Numbered from the stretch's first letter, positions 7,823 through 14,604 are shown. The stretch is 16,335 nt of DNA from Erysipelotrichaceae bacterium UBA6182 (GCA_002422065.1 DITO01000255.1:1-16335), one strand, 5' to 3'. The notes: generated from the sequence alone by a model not told the origin. Program-made: numbers and translations.

Positions 7823-8638
7823 ATGAATACGTTGTATATTTGGTTTGCGCAGTTAAATCCTGTTTTACAAGCGTTTATTGCGACAATGTTCACATGGTTT
7901 GTGACTGCCGTTGGAGCATCAATGGTCTTCTTTTTCAAATCCATTCATCGTAATGTACTCAACGGAATGTTAGGTTTTGCGGCAGGGGTTATGATTGCAG
8001 CAAGTTTCTGGTCACTCCTCAATCCTGCCATAAAGATGGCAGAAGAGGCTGGTGTTGCAGGGTGGATTCCTGCAGTCAGTGGATTCTTATTAGGAGGTTT
8101 CTTTCTTTGGGTTGTAGATAAACTATTGCCTCATATGCATATTGGAGCAATGAAAAGTGAAGGACCTAAAACAAGCTTGCAACGATCTGTTTTACTCGTT
8201 CTAGCAATTACACTACATAATATTCCTGAAGGCCTTGCGGTAGGGGTCGCTTTTGCGGCTGTAGCCTCTGGTTTCCCAGGAGCAACCTTAGCAGGAGCTA
8301 TTGCTTTAGCTATAGGGATTGGTTTACAAAACTTCCCTGAAGGAGCTGCGGTGTCGATTCCTTTACGTCGTGAAGGTATGGGAAGATTTAAAGCTTTCCT
8401 ATATGGTCAGTCTTCGGCTTTAGTAGAACCAGTAGCTGGTGTTATTGGAGCAATTCTAGTCTTATCCATGCAATCTATTTTACCGTATGCATTATCATTC
8501 GCTGCAGGAGCTATGATCTATGTCGTCGTTGAGGAAATCATACCTGAAGCACAGCAAAATCAAGAAACAGATGTTGCTACAATCGGGGTTATGGTAGGAT
8601 TTGCGATTATGATGTTTCTAGATGTAGCTTTAGGATAA
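7823..8638 (+). CDS. ZIP family divalent metal transporter
   Basis: A 271-residue importer of zinc or other divalent metals across the cell membrane. About eight helices are visible. The two metal-binding helix motifs are HNIPEG (132-137) and QNFPEG (169-174), in which the second carries Gln in place of the more common His. A histidine-bearing loop (HMH, 104-106) lies between helices 3 and 4 as in ZIP proteins. Length and layout fit the bacterial/GufA-like branch. Only a weak AAAGG 13 bases upstream supports the ATG, but no better start exists: an in-frame TAA directly precedes it. It faces the amino acid permease gene and shares its terminator. No metal-responsive operator was recognised. 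Confidence 0.88.
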   Translation: MNTLYIWFAQLNPVLQAFIATMFTWFVTAVGASMVFFFKSIHRNVLNGMLGFAAGVMIAASFWSLLNPAIKMAEEAGVAGWIPAVSGFLLGGFFLWVVDKLLPHMHIGAMKSEGPKTSLQRSVLLVLAITLHNIPEGLAVGVAFAAVASGFPGATLAGAIALAIGIGLQNFPEGAAVSIPLRREGMGRFKAFLYGQSSALVEPVAGVIGAILVLSMQSILPYALSFAAGAMIYVVVEEIIPEAQQNQETDVATIGVMVGFAIMMFLDVALG

Positions 8639-8652
8639 ATCTAAGTCATAAG

Positions 8653-8685
8653 AAAAAGCATGAATCATTCGATTCATGCCTTTTT
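8653..8685. terminator. Bidirectional terminator between ZIP and permease genes
   Basis: GCATGAATC (8658-8666) and GATTCATGC (8671-8679) form a perfect 9-base stem with a 4-base loop. It is flanked by an A-run (8653-8657) and a T-run (8681-8685), so it works in both directions. The permease stop codon (8674-8676) lies inside the right arm. Confidence 0.85.
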
Positions 8686-10035
8686 AGTTTGTTTAGGTCT
8701 CACTAGTAATCCAGCGATGATTCCAATAAGTGATATCACGAAGTAAACATTAAACTTTGGTGCGGTAAAGCCACCATAGATGACTAGGAGAGCTCCAAGC
8801 GTAGCTAATATTGGGAATACTGTTCCATTCAAGAAAGTTAGGTTGTCCTTTTTCTTTCTTACCATAACTCCTATATAGAGGGTTACATAGAAGACATAAG
8901 TAAGTACAATAGGTAATCCATCAATTTCAAGTCCATCAAACAACATAATTCCATACGTAGCTACTCCACTAGTACTCATGAAATGAAGTATTAGCCAAAC
9001 AGAACTAATAACAAATGTAAGTAAAGCAGAAGCTAATGGAATATCATACTTTTTATCTATGACACTTAACTTTTTACTCATGAAGATTTCTTCACGTACA
9101 GCAAGTGCATAAGGTAAGCGAATATATCCTAAGATTAAACCATTAAATGTTCCAAGAATTGAAATAACTACAGCAGTAAACACAAGTTTTGGTCCAATAT
9201 CTCCAAAGAAGCGTGTTGCAACTTCTCCTACTGCAGCATTACCAAGTCCCATGACTTGATCAACACCAAGTAAGGAAGAGATTCCTATTGTATAGCCTAA
9301 GTATATAAGCATGATTAGAATAGGAGCAACTGCTAAAGCAAGTGGAAGATTACGCTTTGGATCTTTTATTTCATGAGCAATGGAAGGAGCAACTAACCAA
9401 CCATCATAAGCAAATCCAATTGAGATTAATGCTACAAATAGTCCACTCATACTACCACCTGTTGATGCAGCTCTAATTGCTGTCACGGGGTTACCAAAGA
9501 CTAAACCTAAGAATGCTAATATTAATAATGCTGAAACTTTAATGATTAAAGCAAAAGATTGAAACTTTCCAGCAGAGACTGTTGCGAAACTATTAAATAA
9601 GAAGAACACAACCATTAATAAGACAGTAAGCACCCAAGAAAATGAGGTGAACTCACCACTTGAAAATGGACCTGGTGCTCCAAATAAGACTAGGATATAA
9701 CTCGCAGCAACCCAAGCAATGATTGCGACAAGTGCAGGATAGTAGAACACGACTTGAAACCATCCAGCGAGATAACCCATGGTTTTACCCCATGCCATTT
9801 CACTGTAAGTTATAATACCACCAACCGTGTCTTCTTTCTTAGCATATTGTGCTACAGTAAGACCACCAAATATAATCCCAATTGCCCCTAAAAACCAACC
9901 TAGTGAACTTAATAATAGATTACCACCCACTGCAGTTAAGATGTCATCAGTCTTAAAAAATATCCCTGAACCAATAACAATCCCTGCAATCATTGCAATG
10001 GTTGTTAAAAAACCAAACTTCCTTTTTTGTTGCAC
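8674..10035 (-). CDS. APC superfamily amino acid permease (SteT/LAT-like)
   Basis: A 453-residue transporter with about twelve membrane helices. The first helix carries the APC substrate-backbone motif GSGIFF (22-27), and the sixth region reads FAYDGWLVAPSIAHEIKDP, as in LAT/SteT-type exchangers in which amino acid carboxylate contacts lie in helices 1 and 6. The exact substrate is unknown; serine/threonine or other neutral amino acid exchange is plausible from family resemblance. The start codon is GTG (10033-10035), supported by an AAGGAG nine bases upstream (10045-10050 on the minus strand). A near-consensus promoter lies just behind it. The gene diverges from D-lactate dehydrogenase and ends within a hairpin shared with the ZIP gene. 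Confidence 0.88.
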   Translation of the reverse strand: MQQKRKFGFLTTIAMIAGIVIGSGIFFKTDDILTAVGGNLLLSSLGWFLGAIGIIFGGLTVAQYAKKEDTVGGIITYSEMAWGKTMGYLAGWFQVVFYYPALVAIIAWVAASYILVLFGAPGPFSSGEFTSFSWVLTVLLMVVFFLFNSFATVSAGKFQSFALIIKVSALLILAFLGLVFGNPVTAIRAASTGGSMSGLFVALISIGFAYDGWLVAPSIAHEIKDPKRNLPLALAVAPILIMLIYLGYTIGISSLLGVDQVMGLGNAAVGEVATRFFGDIGPKLVFTAVVISILGTFNGLILGYIRLPYALAVREEIFMSKKLSVIDKKYDIPLASALLTFVISSVWLILHFMSTSGVATYGIMLFDGLEIDGLPIVLTYVFYVTLYIGVMVRKKKDNLTFLNGTVFPILATLGALLVIYGGFTAPKFNVYFVISLIGIIAGLLVRPKQTKKA

Positions 10036-10067
10036 AATAAACTTCTCCTTTTTTATTGATTATCAAA

Positions 10068-10096
10068 ATACTAAGTGAATAAGCAAGGTGTGTCAA
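10068..10096 (-). promoter_or_regulatory. Promoter of the amino acid permease gene
   Basis: On the minus strand: perfect TTGACA (10091-10096), 17-base spacer, TAGTAT (10068-10073), leaving a leader of roughly 25 bases with the ribosome binding site in it. Confidence 0.65.
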
Positions 10097-10188
10097 TCTA
10101 TTTCTTTTTTCTCAATCAAGGTTAGTAATTAAAGAGCAAAAACTGTCTATTTATGTATATATTTTATCTTTTTTAAGCATTTATCATC

Positions 10189-10249
10189 TAAAGTAGATTA
10201 TCATAAGAGCATGATATTTATATGAGTGTATTAAGATACATCTACTTTA
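10189..10249. repeat. Nested inverted repeats upstream of D-lactate dehydrogenase
   Basis: TAAAGTAGAT (10189-10198) is repeated in perfect inverse as ATCTACTTTA (10240-10249), 41 bases apart. Directly inside the left arm, TATCAT (10199-10204) pairs with ATGATA (10211-10216). Neither is followed by a T-run, so this is not a terminator. It could be an operator pair or a folded leader. I found no convincing -35/-10 pair for the dehydrogenase gene here. Confidence 0.4.
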
Positions 10250-10285
10250 TTGATGATACAACATATTTTGAAAAGAGGAGAAAAC

Positions 10286-11272
10286 ATGAAAGTTATTGCT
10301 TATGCAGTTAGAAGTGATGAGATGAGAGCATTTCATCATTTCTCGAAAGAAATGATGATACAAGTAACATACGTTGAACAAAGATTGTCAATTGACAATG
10401 TACATCTTGCACAAGGCCATGATGGAGTTTCAATAATAGGTCATTGTGATGGAAGTGAACCAGTATTAACTAAACTCAAAGACATGGGAATAAAATACAT
10501 AGCAAGTCGCAGCGCAGGGTATGACAATATTGATCTTTCAGCTGCTAAACAATTAGAGATTAAGGTTACTAATGCTAGATATTCGCCAAACTCAGTAGCA
10601 GAGTTCGCACTTATGTTGATACTCATGGTTAATCGCAGAGTTGGAGAGTCATTTAAAAGAAGTGAAGTTAATGATTTTTCACTTAAAAACTTAAGAGGAT
10701 TTGAGTTAAGAAATCAAACAGTAGGGATTATTGGTACAGGGCGTATTGGGGCGACATTAGCACAGAATTTGACAGGATTTGGATGTAAGATTCTTGCCTA
10801 TGATGAATATGCTAATGCTTCATTGAGTAAGACTGTTGAGTATGTTGATATCGAGACTCTACTTTCAAACTCAGATGTCATCAGTCTTCATTTACCGTTA
10901 AATGAGCAAAATCATCATTTTATGAGTAAGTCAAAATTTGAAAAGATGAAAGAAAGTGCTATTATCATTAACACTGCACGTGGAGAACTCATAGACACTA
11001 AGGATTTGATTCATGCATTATCGACTAAGCAAATCTTGGGAGCAGGACTCGATGTTTTAGAAGGGGAGTTTGGTAAGTTTCATCATGATTTACAATCTTC
11101 AACATTTGAATGGAATGACTACACAATCTTAAAACAACTTAATAATGTTATAATCACAAATCACTTTGCCTTTTATACAGATCAAGCAGTAAGTGATATG
11201 GTTGAATGTAGTTTAATTAGCCTATCCAAGTTTTATCACCAAGAAGATAACCCTTGGGTTATTCAATCTTAA
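10286..11272 (+). CDS. NAD-dependent D-lactate dehydrogenase (VanH/LdhA type)
   Basis: It reduces pyruvate to D-lactate with NADH in the cytoplasm, regenerating NAD during fermentation. The 328-residue product has the 2-hydroxyacid dehydrogenase layout: NAD-binding GTGRIG at 150-155 and the catalytic triad Arg232 (NTARGELID), Glu261 (LEGE) and His293. The spacing of these residues matches D-lactate dehydrogenases (Arg235, Glu264, His296 in the Lactobacillus enzyme, a constant offset of three). HHD at 266-268 and AFYTDQAVSDMVE at the end are typical of the VanH/LdhA branch. I chose ATG 10286 because AGAGGAG lies five bases upstream; an ATG at 10250 would add 12 residues without a binding site. 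His293 is preceded by Thr-Asn instead of the common Thr-Pro. No van ligase or dipeptidase gene is near, so a fermentative role is likelier than glycopeptide resistance. A related hydroxyacid could also be the substrate. Confidence 0.9.
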   Translation: MKVIAYAVRSDEMRAFHHFSKEMMIQVTYVEQRLSIDNVHLAQGHDGVSIIGHCDGSEPVLTKLKDMGIKYIASRSAGYDNIDLSAAKQLEIKVTNARYSPNSVAEFALMLILMVNRRVGESFKRSEVNDFSLKNLRGFELRNQTVGIIGTGRIGATLAQNLTGFGCKILAYDEYANASLSKTVEYVDIETLLSNSDVISLHLPLNEQNHHFMSKSKFEKMKESAIIINTARGELIDTKDLIHALSTKQILGAGLDVLEGEFGKFHHDLQSSTFEWNDYTILKQLNNVIITNHFAFYTDQAVSDMVECSLISLSKFYHQEDNPWVIQS

Positions 11273-11288
11273 ATAAATCGCATACAAG

Positions 11289-11323
11289 AAGAACCGACAA
11301 CTTCACAGCTGTCGGTTCTTTTT
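11289..11323 (+). terminator. Strong terminator after D-lactate dehydrogenase
   Basis: AAGAACCGACA (11289-11299) and TGTCGGTTCTT (11310-11320) form an 11-base perfect stem with a 10-base loop, followed by more T. Its position six bases from the end of the converging lipoprotein gene suggests that it serves both, though the T-tract on the minus side is weaker. Confidence 0.88.
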
Positions 11324-11328
11324 AATTA

Positions 11329-12597
11329 TCATTGTCCAATTCGATATAGTCTTCCTTGATCAGTGATTGCATATAGTTCACCATTTAATCCCATGGTGAT
11401 ATCTCTAAAACGTTGTCCTTCATTACCAAGTAAGCGTTCTTCTCCAATAACACGATTATCTTTAATGATTAAGCGTACAATATGTTGTCCTCTTAAAGTT
11501 GCGATGAATAAATTGTTTTCCCATTCAGGAATCATGTTTGAAGTATAGAATGTCATACCACTTGGGGCAATAGATGGATCCCAATAGTATACAGGTTGTT
11601 CCATACCTTCCTGTTGTGTAATGCCTTCTCCAATAGATACCCCATTGTATTCCTTACCATAACTAATGATAGGCCATCCATAATTCTTAGATGATTGTAT
11701 AAGATTAACTTCATCACCACCCAGGGGTCCCATCTCACTAGCCCATAAACCACCAGTCACTGGATCGATGGCTAGACCTTGGACATTTCTTAGTCCATAG
11801 GCATAGATTGGTGTATGACTATTATCTTGATTAATAAATGGATTGTCTTGTGCAGGAGTTCCATCAGTACTGATGCGTAAGACTTTACCATGGCCATTAT
11901 CAAGATTTTGTGAATTCATCCGTGTTTGAATACTTTGACGATCACCAGTAGAGATAAATAAATACCCTGCTTTATCAAAAACAAGTCGACTACCGTAGTG
12001 GCCAGTACCATTAAAGTATGGGGTAGCTTCATAAATTAGTTCAAAATTGTTTAATGATGTTTGATCATTAGATAATTGAGCTTTACCAACAGCAGTAAGT
12101 GAACCTTGGGATGACTGTAAAGAGAGTGTGAAGTAAAGCATACGATCTTGTGTGAACTGAGGACTCACCACTACATCAAGTAGGCCACCTTGTCCACTAG
12201 AGTTTATAGCAGGAAAACCTGTGATGGCAGGACCAATGGATCCATCACTTTTCACAATTCGCAATTTACCAGATTTCTCAGTCACTACTAAATCACCATT
12301 AGGTAATATATCAATCCCCCAGGGCTCACTAAGGGAAGGTGTTAAAACGGTGGAAGTAAATGGTGTGGTTGTCTTAACACCGGATACGCGTGTTTGACCT
12401 TCAAATGCAGGAAAATAGCTTGTATTTGGAAGATTAGTTTCTACTGGATCTACAAAAACTATATCTGGTACTTCTGGTTCTATAATGATGGGTTCTTCAA
12501 TATCATCGTCATTGTCAATGATGGGTTCCTGATTTGATGGTGCGCATGCAAATAAAAACAATGATAGTAAAAGAGAGAATATGATTGATTTACTCAT
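11329..12597 (-). CDS. Glucose/sorbosone dehydrogenase-type lipoprotein (PQQ-dependent aldose dehydrogenase family)
   Basis: A 422-residue exported lipoprotein: signal peptide 1-17 with lipobox LFAC and Cys18 as the lipidated residue, an acidic and proline-rich spacer (about 20-55), then a six-bladed beta-propeller of the GSDH family (about 75-420). Family marks are EPWGIDILPNGDLVVTEKSG (91-110), the probable catalytic His200 before YGSRL, STGDR (216-220), YGLRN (267-271), EMGPLGGDEVN (288-298) and RDITMGLNGELYAITD near the end. Relatives oxidise aldose sugars using pyrroloquinoline quinone and calcium. No PQQ synthesis genes are seen, so the cofactor would have to be imported or the enzyme may not use it. 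AAAGGAG lies ten bases before the ATG. Codon use resembles neighbours. It converges on D-lactate dehydrogenase. I could not identify a clear promoter. Confidence 0.85.
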   Translation of the reverse strand: MSKSIIFSLLLSLFLFACAPSNQEPIIDNDDDIEEPIIIEPEVPDIVFVDPVETNLPNTSYFPAFEGQTRVSGVKTTTPFTSTVLTPSLSEPWGIDILPNGDLVVTEKSGKLRIVKSDGSIGPAITGFPAINSSGQGGLLDVVVSPQFTQDRMLYFTLSLQSSQGSLTAVGKAQLSNDQTSLNNFELIYEATPYFNGTGHYGSRLVFDKAGYLFISTGDRQSIQTRMNSQNLDNGHGKVLRISTDGTPAQDNPFINQDNSHTPIYAYGLRNVQGLAIDPVTGGLWASEMGPLGGDEVNLIQSSKNYGWPIISYGKEYNGVSIGEGITQQEGMEQPVYYWDPSIAPSGMTFYTSNMIPEWENNLFIATLRGQHIVRLIIKDNRVIGEERLLGNEGQRFRDITMGLNGELYAITDQGRLYRIGQ

Positions 12598-12723
12598 AGT
12601 GTAAACACTCCTTTCAATGTCTTATTTGAATATGTTATTTAACTCAAGTATATATATTCTTTCATTGATATTCCACCATGACACATTTAAAGGGTTAAGA
12701 GATTACTTCAATCATTGGTGACA

Positions 12724-12756
12724 AAGAAAAAATCTGTTTACTTAGAATAAACAGAT
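12724..12756 (-). terminator. Terminator of the small membrane protein operon
   Basis: ATCTGTTTA (12732-12740) and TAAACAGAT (12748-12756) form a perfect 9-base stem with a 7-base loop. On the minus strand it is followed by a six-base T-run and more T, so it ends transcription coming from the 51-residue gene at 12792-12947. The bases between it and the lipoprotein gene (12598-12723) hold no feature I can support beyond that gene's ribosome binding site. Confidence 0.8.
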
Positions 12757-12791
12757 CTTGTTCAATAGTTTAAATGCTTGTCTTAATCAGA

Positions 12792-12947
12792 TTACTTGTT
12801 TAAAACAATCATTGTCCCAGCAGCTATGGCTAGTATAGCTAGAATCATGCCAATTTCTGGAATAGGAATATCCATTACTTGCACTAATCCTGTAACAATT
12901 AACCATATTCCTAAGAGTAAGAAGCCTAAATTTTTTGTAACTTTCAT
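12792..12947 (-). CDS. Small two-helix membrane protein, 51 residues
   Basis: The frame reads MKVTKNLGFLLLGIWLIVTG, then LVQVMDIPIPEIGMILAILA and ends in IAAGTMIVLNK. Two hydrophobic helices (about 6-24 and 30-49) are joined by a short loop with prolines. It resembles short conserved membrane proteins of unknown function often found beside YtxH or Lmo0937-type genes. It is last in the operon, 22 bases after the Lmo0937-type gene, and is followed by a terminator. The ribosome binding site is weak (a purine-rich AAGAAAG-like stretch about 6 bases upstream). The function is unknown. Confidence 0.65.
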   Translation of the reverse strand: MKVTKNLGFLLLGIWLIVTGLVQVMDIPIPEIGMILAILAIAAGTMIVLNK

Positions 12948-12969
12948 ATTTGTTCTTTCTTAAGTTCCT

Positions 12970-13119
12970 TTAGAGAACTTTTCGTCCTTGTATCAGTCTT
13001 AGTAAAACGATAACTATAGCGATTACTAGCAATATATGGATGAAACCACCCATGGTTGCAGAGGATACTACTCCAAGTACCCATAAGACGAGTAGAATGA
13101 GTGCAATTGTATATAGCAT
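12970..13119 (-). CDS. Lmo0937-family small membrane protein, 49 residues
   Basis: The frame begins MLYTIALILLVLWVLGVVSS, continues ATMGGFIHILLVIAIVIVLL and ends RLIQGRKVL. This is the pattern of the Lmo0937 family of tiny membrane proteins: two helices joined by a Gly-Gly-Phe-Ile-His turn, with a basic C-terminus. Its start codon overlaps the stop of the preceding gene by one base (TAATG, 13117-13121), which points to coupled translation in place of a separate ribosome binding site. Family members are widespread but without an assigned biochemical role; stress-linked expression in some hosts is reported knowledge, not visible here. Confidence 0.75.
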   Translation of the reverse strand: MLYTIALILLVLWVLGVVSSATMGGFIHILLVIAIVIVLLRLIQGRKVL

Positions 13120-13697
13120 TATTTTAAATCCCCTTTATTTCCATCATTATTTATGATTTCGTTGCTTTTGTAAGGATCAGTGTTACTCAAATTGTCAGCA
13201 TTATTGACATGATCTGTGTTATTGACTTGATCTGTGTAATTGACATGATCTGTAGTGTTTGTATTGTCATTACGATTAGGTAAATCACTTCTGTAATTAG
13301 CATTAGTATTATTATTATTAGAAGTATTAGCACGCTCAGATGTATATGTATGAACTTGAGTATCATTAGGCATAAGCTTACCAATTGCAATTACAATCAG
13401 AGCAATCACCACCATTGCGATTAAAGTTCCTGGTTCAAATACTGAAGCAGTTTCTAAACCCTCAGTGGTTCCTGGTGTAAAGATGTTTGCAAATACACCA
13501 ACAATAGGTTCAGTGATATCATAAAGCATTTTGATGAGTGCGTTCGCAGGATTTGCTCCTGCAAGTTTAAATACAAATCTAAATCCTAGCATTGTTTCAA
13601 TAAGACCAAACAATACCATTAATATTCTACGAAACATAGATTGATCGACTTGCTTTGAAGTGTTAATCTGTTCGGATTTTTTGTTATAGTTATTCAT
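13119..13697 (-). CDS. YggT-like membrane protein with Asn/Thr/Asp-rich repeat tail
   Basis: A 192-residue protein. Residues 22-110 form a YggT-like region: helix 23-45 ending in FRFVFKLAGANPAN, a short amphipathic part with DITEPIVGVFANIFTP, and helix 92-108. YggT-type proteins sit in the cell membrane and their role is poorly defined. The remaining 80 residues are hydrophilic and rich in Asn, Thr and Asp. They include four copies of a six-residue unit (TDHVNY, TDQVNN, TDHVNN, ADNLSN at 149-172) encoded by an 18-base tandem repeat. AGGAGG five bases before the ATG is the best ribosome binding site in the operon. It overlaps the next gene by one base. What the tail binds is unknown, and its repeat number may vary between strains. 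Confidence 0.75.
   Translation of the reverse strand: MNNYNKKSEQINTSKQVDQSMFRRILMVLFGLIETMLGFRFVFKLAGANPANALIKMLYDITEPIVGVFANIFTPGTTEGLETASVFEPGTLIAMVVIALIVIAIGKLMPNDTQVHTYTSERANTSNNNNTNANYRSDLPNRNDNTNTTDHVNYTDQVNNTDHVNNADNLSNTDPYKSNEIINNDGNKGDLK
13185..13256 (-). repeat. 18-base tandem repeat, four copies, inside the YggT-like gene
   Basis: Units at 13203-13220, 13221-13238 and 13239-13256 are nearly the same (ATTGACATGATCTGTGTT type on the plus strand, few substitutions), and a degenerate fourth lies at 13185-13202. The unit length is a multiple of three, so gain or loss keeps the frame. Confidence 0.75.
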
Positions 13698-13744
13698 GTT
13701 GTCCTCCTAATGAGTACCTTTAGAACTTGTGTTTCAAGTTTTAA

Positions 13745-13981
13745 TTAAATAGCGTTGTTGGCATCTTTAAGAACGGACTTTGATTCTTTTTTAATTGAAT
13801 CGATGGTGTTTTCAAAGAATTGATCGCCTTTTCTAGCAGTATTTTTGATAATCTTTTGACCTTCATCAATTAACTGTTTAGGCGTTTTGTCTGATTTATC
13901 AATTAAATAATATGCTAATGAGAGGGTACCAATAGTTGATAAGGCACCTAAGGCGAAATAAGCTGTGGAACTGGTTTTCAT
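13745..13981 (-). CDS. YtxH-like small protein with one membrane helix
   Basis: Seventy-eight residues: an N-terminal hydrophobic helix (about 6-26, with AYFALGALSTIGTLSLAYYL) and then a charged helical tail rich in Lys, Asp and Glu, as in YtxH-domain general stress proteins of Gram-positives. I chose ATG 13981, with AGAAGG seven bases upstream, over ATG 14008, which would add nine residues and lies within a palindrome. It is probably the first gene of a four-gene operon of small membrane proteins; the gap of 47 bases to the next gene holds only a weak 6-base hairpin. The function is not known beyond the association with stress in related bacteria. Confidence 0.65.
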   Translation of the reverse strand: MKTSSTAYFALGALSTIGTLSLAYYLIDKSDKTPKQLIDEGQKIIKNTARKGDQFFENTIDSIKKESKSVLKDANNAI

Positions 13982-13997
13982 GTGAGAACCTTCTTTC

Positions 13998-14009
13998 TTT
14001 GTATACAAA
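13998..14009. promoter_or_regulatory. 12-base perfect palindrome upstream of the YtxH-like gene
   Basis: TTTGTATACAAA is self-complementary and sits just before the ribosome binding site of the first gene of the operon. It could be an operator half-site or a chance palindrome in AT-rich DNA. Confidence 0.3.
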
Positions 14010-14059
14010 CCAAATAGTAATACATACTTGAAAGTGCAGATTCTTTTGTGTTTAATGTT

Positions 14060-14317
14060 TTACAATGTTAAGGGAGTTTTATTCCTATGATTCTTGATCA
14101 TTGTTAGAATAGTTTTAATCTCGACCTCATCCATATGTTCAATGCATTCAATGAGTTCTGCGACTCTTTCAAACTCAGTTATTGAGAATAGAACAGCATC
14201 TGGTTGGTTGTTCTTAAAAACAAATAGTTTCCCAATCTCTTCTGCCTTGTCACGTTGTGTTTTATAATTTTTTATAATGTCTGAATTTGACACAATAGCA
14301 TTTTTTGGGATCTTCAT
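14060..14317 (-). CDS. Orphan Phd/YefM-type antitoxin-like protein
   Basis: An 85-residue protein. The first half, with NAIVSNSDIIKNYKTQRDKA, then KLFVFKNNQPDAVLFSITEF, follows the Phd/YefM pattern: a short strand, a helix, a beta hairpin and a helix that together bind DNA as a dimer. The C-terminal part (about 52-85) is helical and acidic then basic, the place where such antitoxins grip their toxin. No toxin reading frame (RelE, Doc, PIN or other) is adjacent on either side. It may therefore be a solitary regulator, a domesticated antitoxin, or a remnant. The ATG is supported by GAGG about eight bases upstream and a near-consensus promoter 30 bases further. It is transcribed toward the YtxH-like gene, 78 bases away. 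Confidence 0.7.
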   Translation of the reverse strand: MKIPKNAIVSNSDIIKNYKTQRDKAEEIGKLFVFKNNQPDAVLFSITEFERVAELIECIEHMDEVEIKTILTMIKNHRNKTPLTL

Positions 14318-14347
14318 TTTGTTTTCCTCAATTTCTTTGTTACCTAC

Positions 14348-14376
14348 ACTATAGGCTTATTAAAACAATAAGTCAA
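14348..14376 (-). promoter_or_regulatory. Promoter of the antitoxin-like gene
   Basis: On the minus strand: TTGACT (14371-14376), 17-base spacer, TATAGT (14348-14353). Each hexamer misses consensus at one base, the best sigma-70 match in the window. The leader is about 25-30 bases. Confidence 0.75.
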
Positions 14377-14557
14377 ATTATCATCATAAATAAATGTATA
14401 ACTAAAGTTATAATAATTATTAGAATTAAAATTATAATTTATTGTGTTGTCTCTAAGTTTCTTACAATACTTGTTTAAACTGCTTAGATAGAAGGAATTC
14501 TTAACTATTGTAAAAGTAGAGAAAAGAATGGATTCAAGACCATATTCTTATAAGCAG
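14377..14557. other. AT-rich gene-free spacer with short inverted repeats
   Basis: Together with the flanks this stretch of about 380 bases (14318-14695) has no supportable gene. TATAACT (14397-14403) and AGTTATA (14406-14412) form an inverted repeat with a 2-base centre, and TATAAT/ATTATA pairs lie between 14410 and 14450. A 14-codon plus-strand frame (ATG at 14528) has only a poor ribosome binding site and is not called. Confidence 0.4.
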
Positions 14558-14604
14558 GAAATAACTTATTGATACTATCTTCATTAGATATGTTATTTCT
14601 TTTC
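14558..14604 (+). terminator. Hairpin with T-rich tail in the spacer before the ATPase gene
   Basis: GAAATAAC (14558-14565) pairs with GTTATTTC (14592-14599), and the stem continues by four pairs past one mismatch. A TTTTC run follows. It looks like a weak terminator or attenuator on the plus strand, although no plus-strand gene precedes it. Confidence 0.4.

Noticed and set aside
10286..11272. Glycopeptide resistance (vanH) cluster
   Set aside because: No D-Ala-D-Lac ligase, dipeptidase or two-component genes are nearby; the neighbours are a permease and a lipoprotein gene.
13185..13256. CRISPR-like array
   Set aside because: The repeats are contiguous 18-base units without spacers and lie in frame within a gene.
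14528..14572. 14-codon plus-strand frame in the spacer before the ATPase gene
   Set aside because: Poor ribosome binding site, overlaps the hairpin and shows no coding signal beyond its length.
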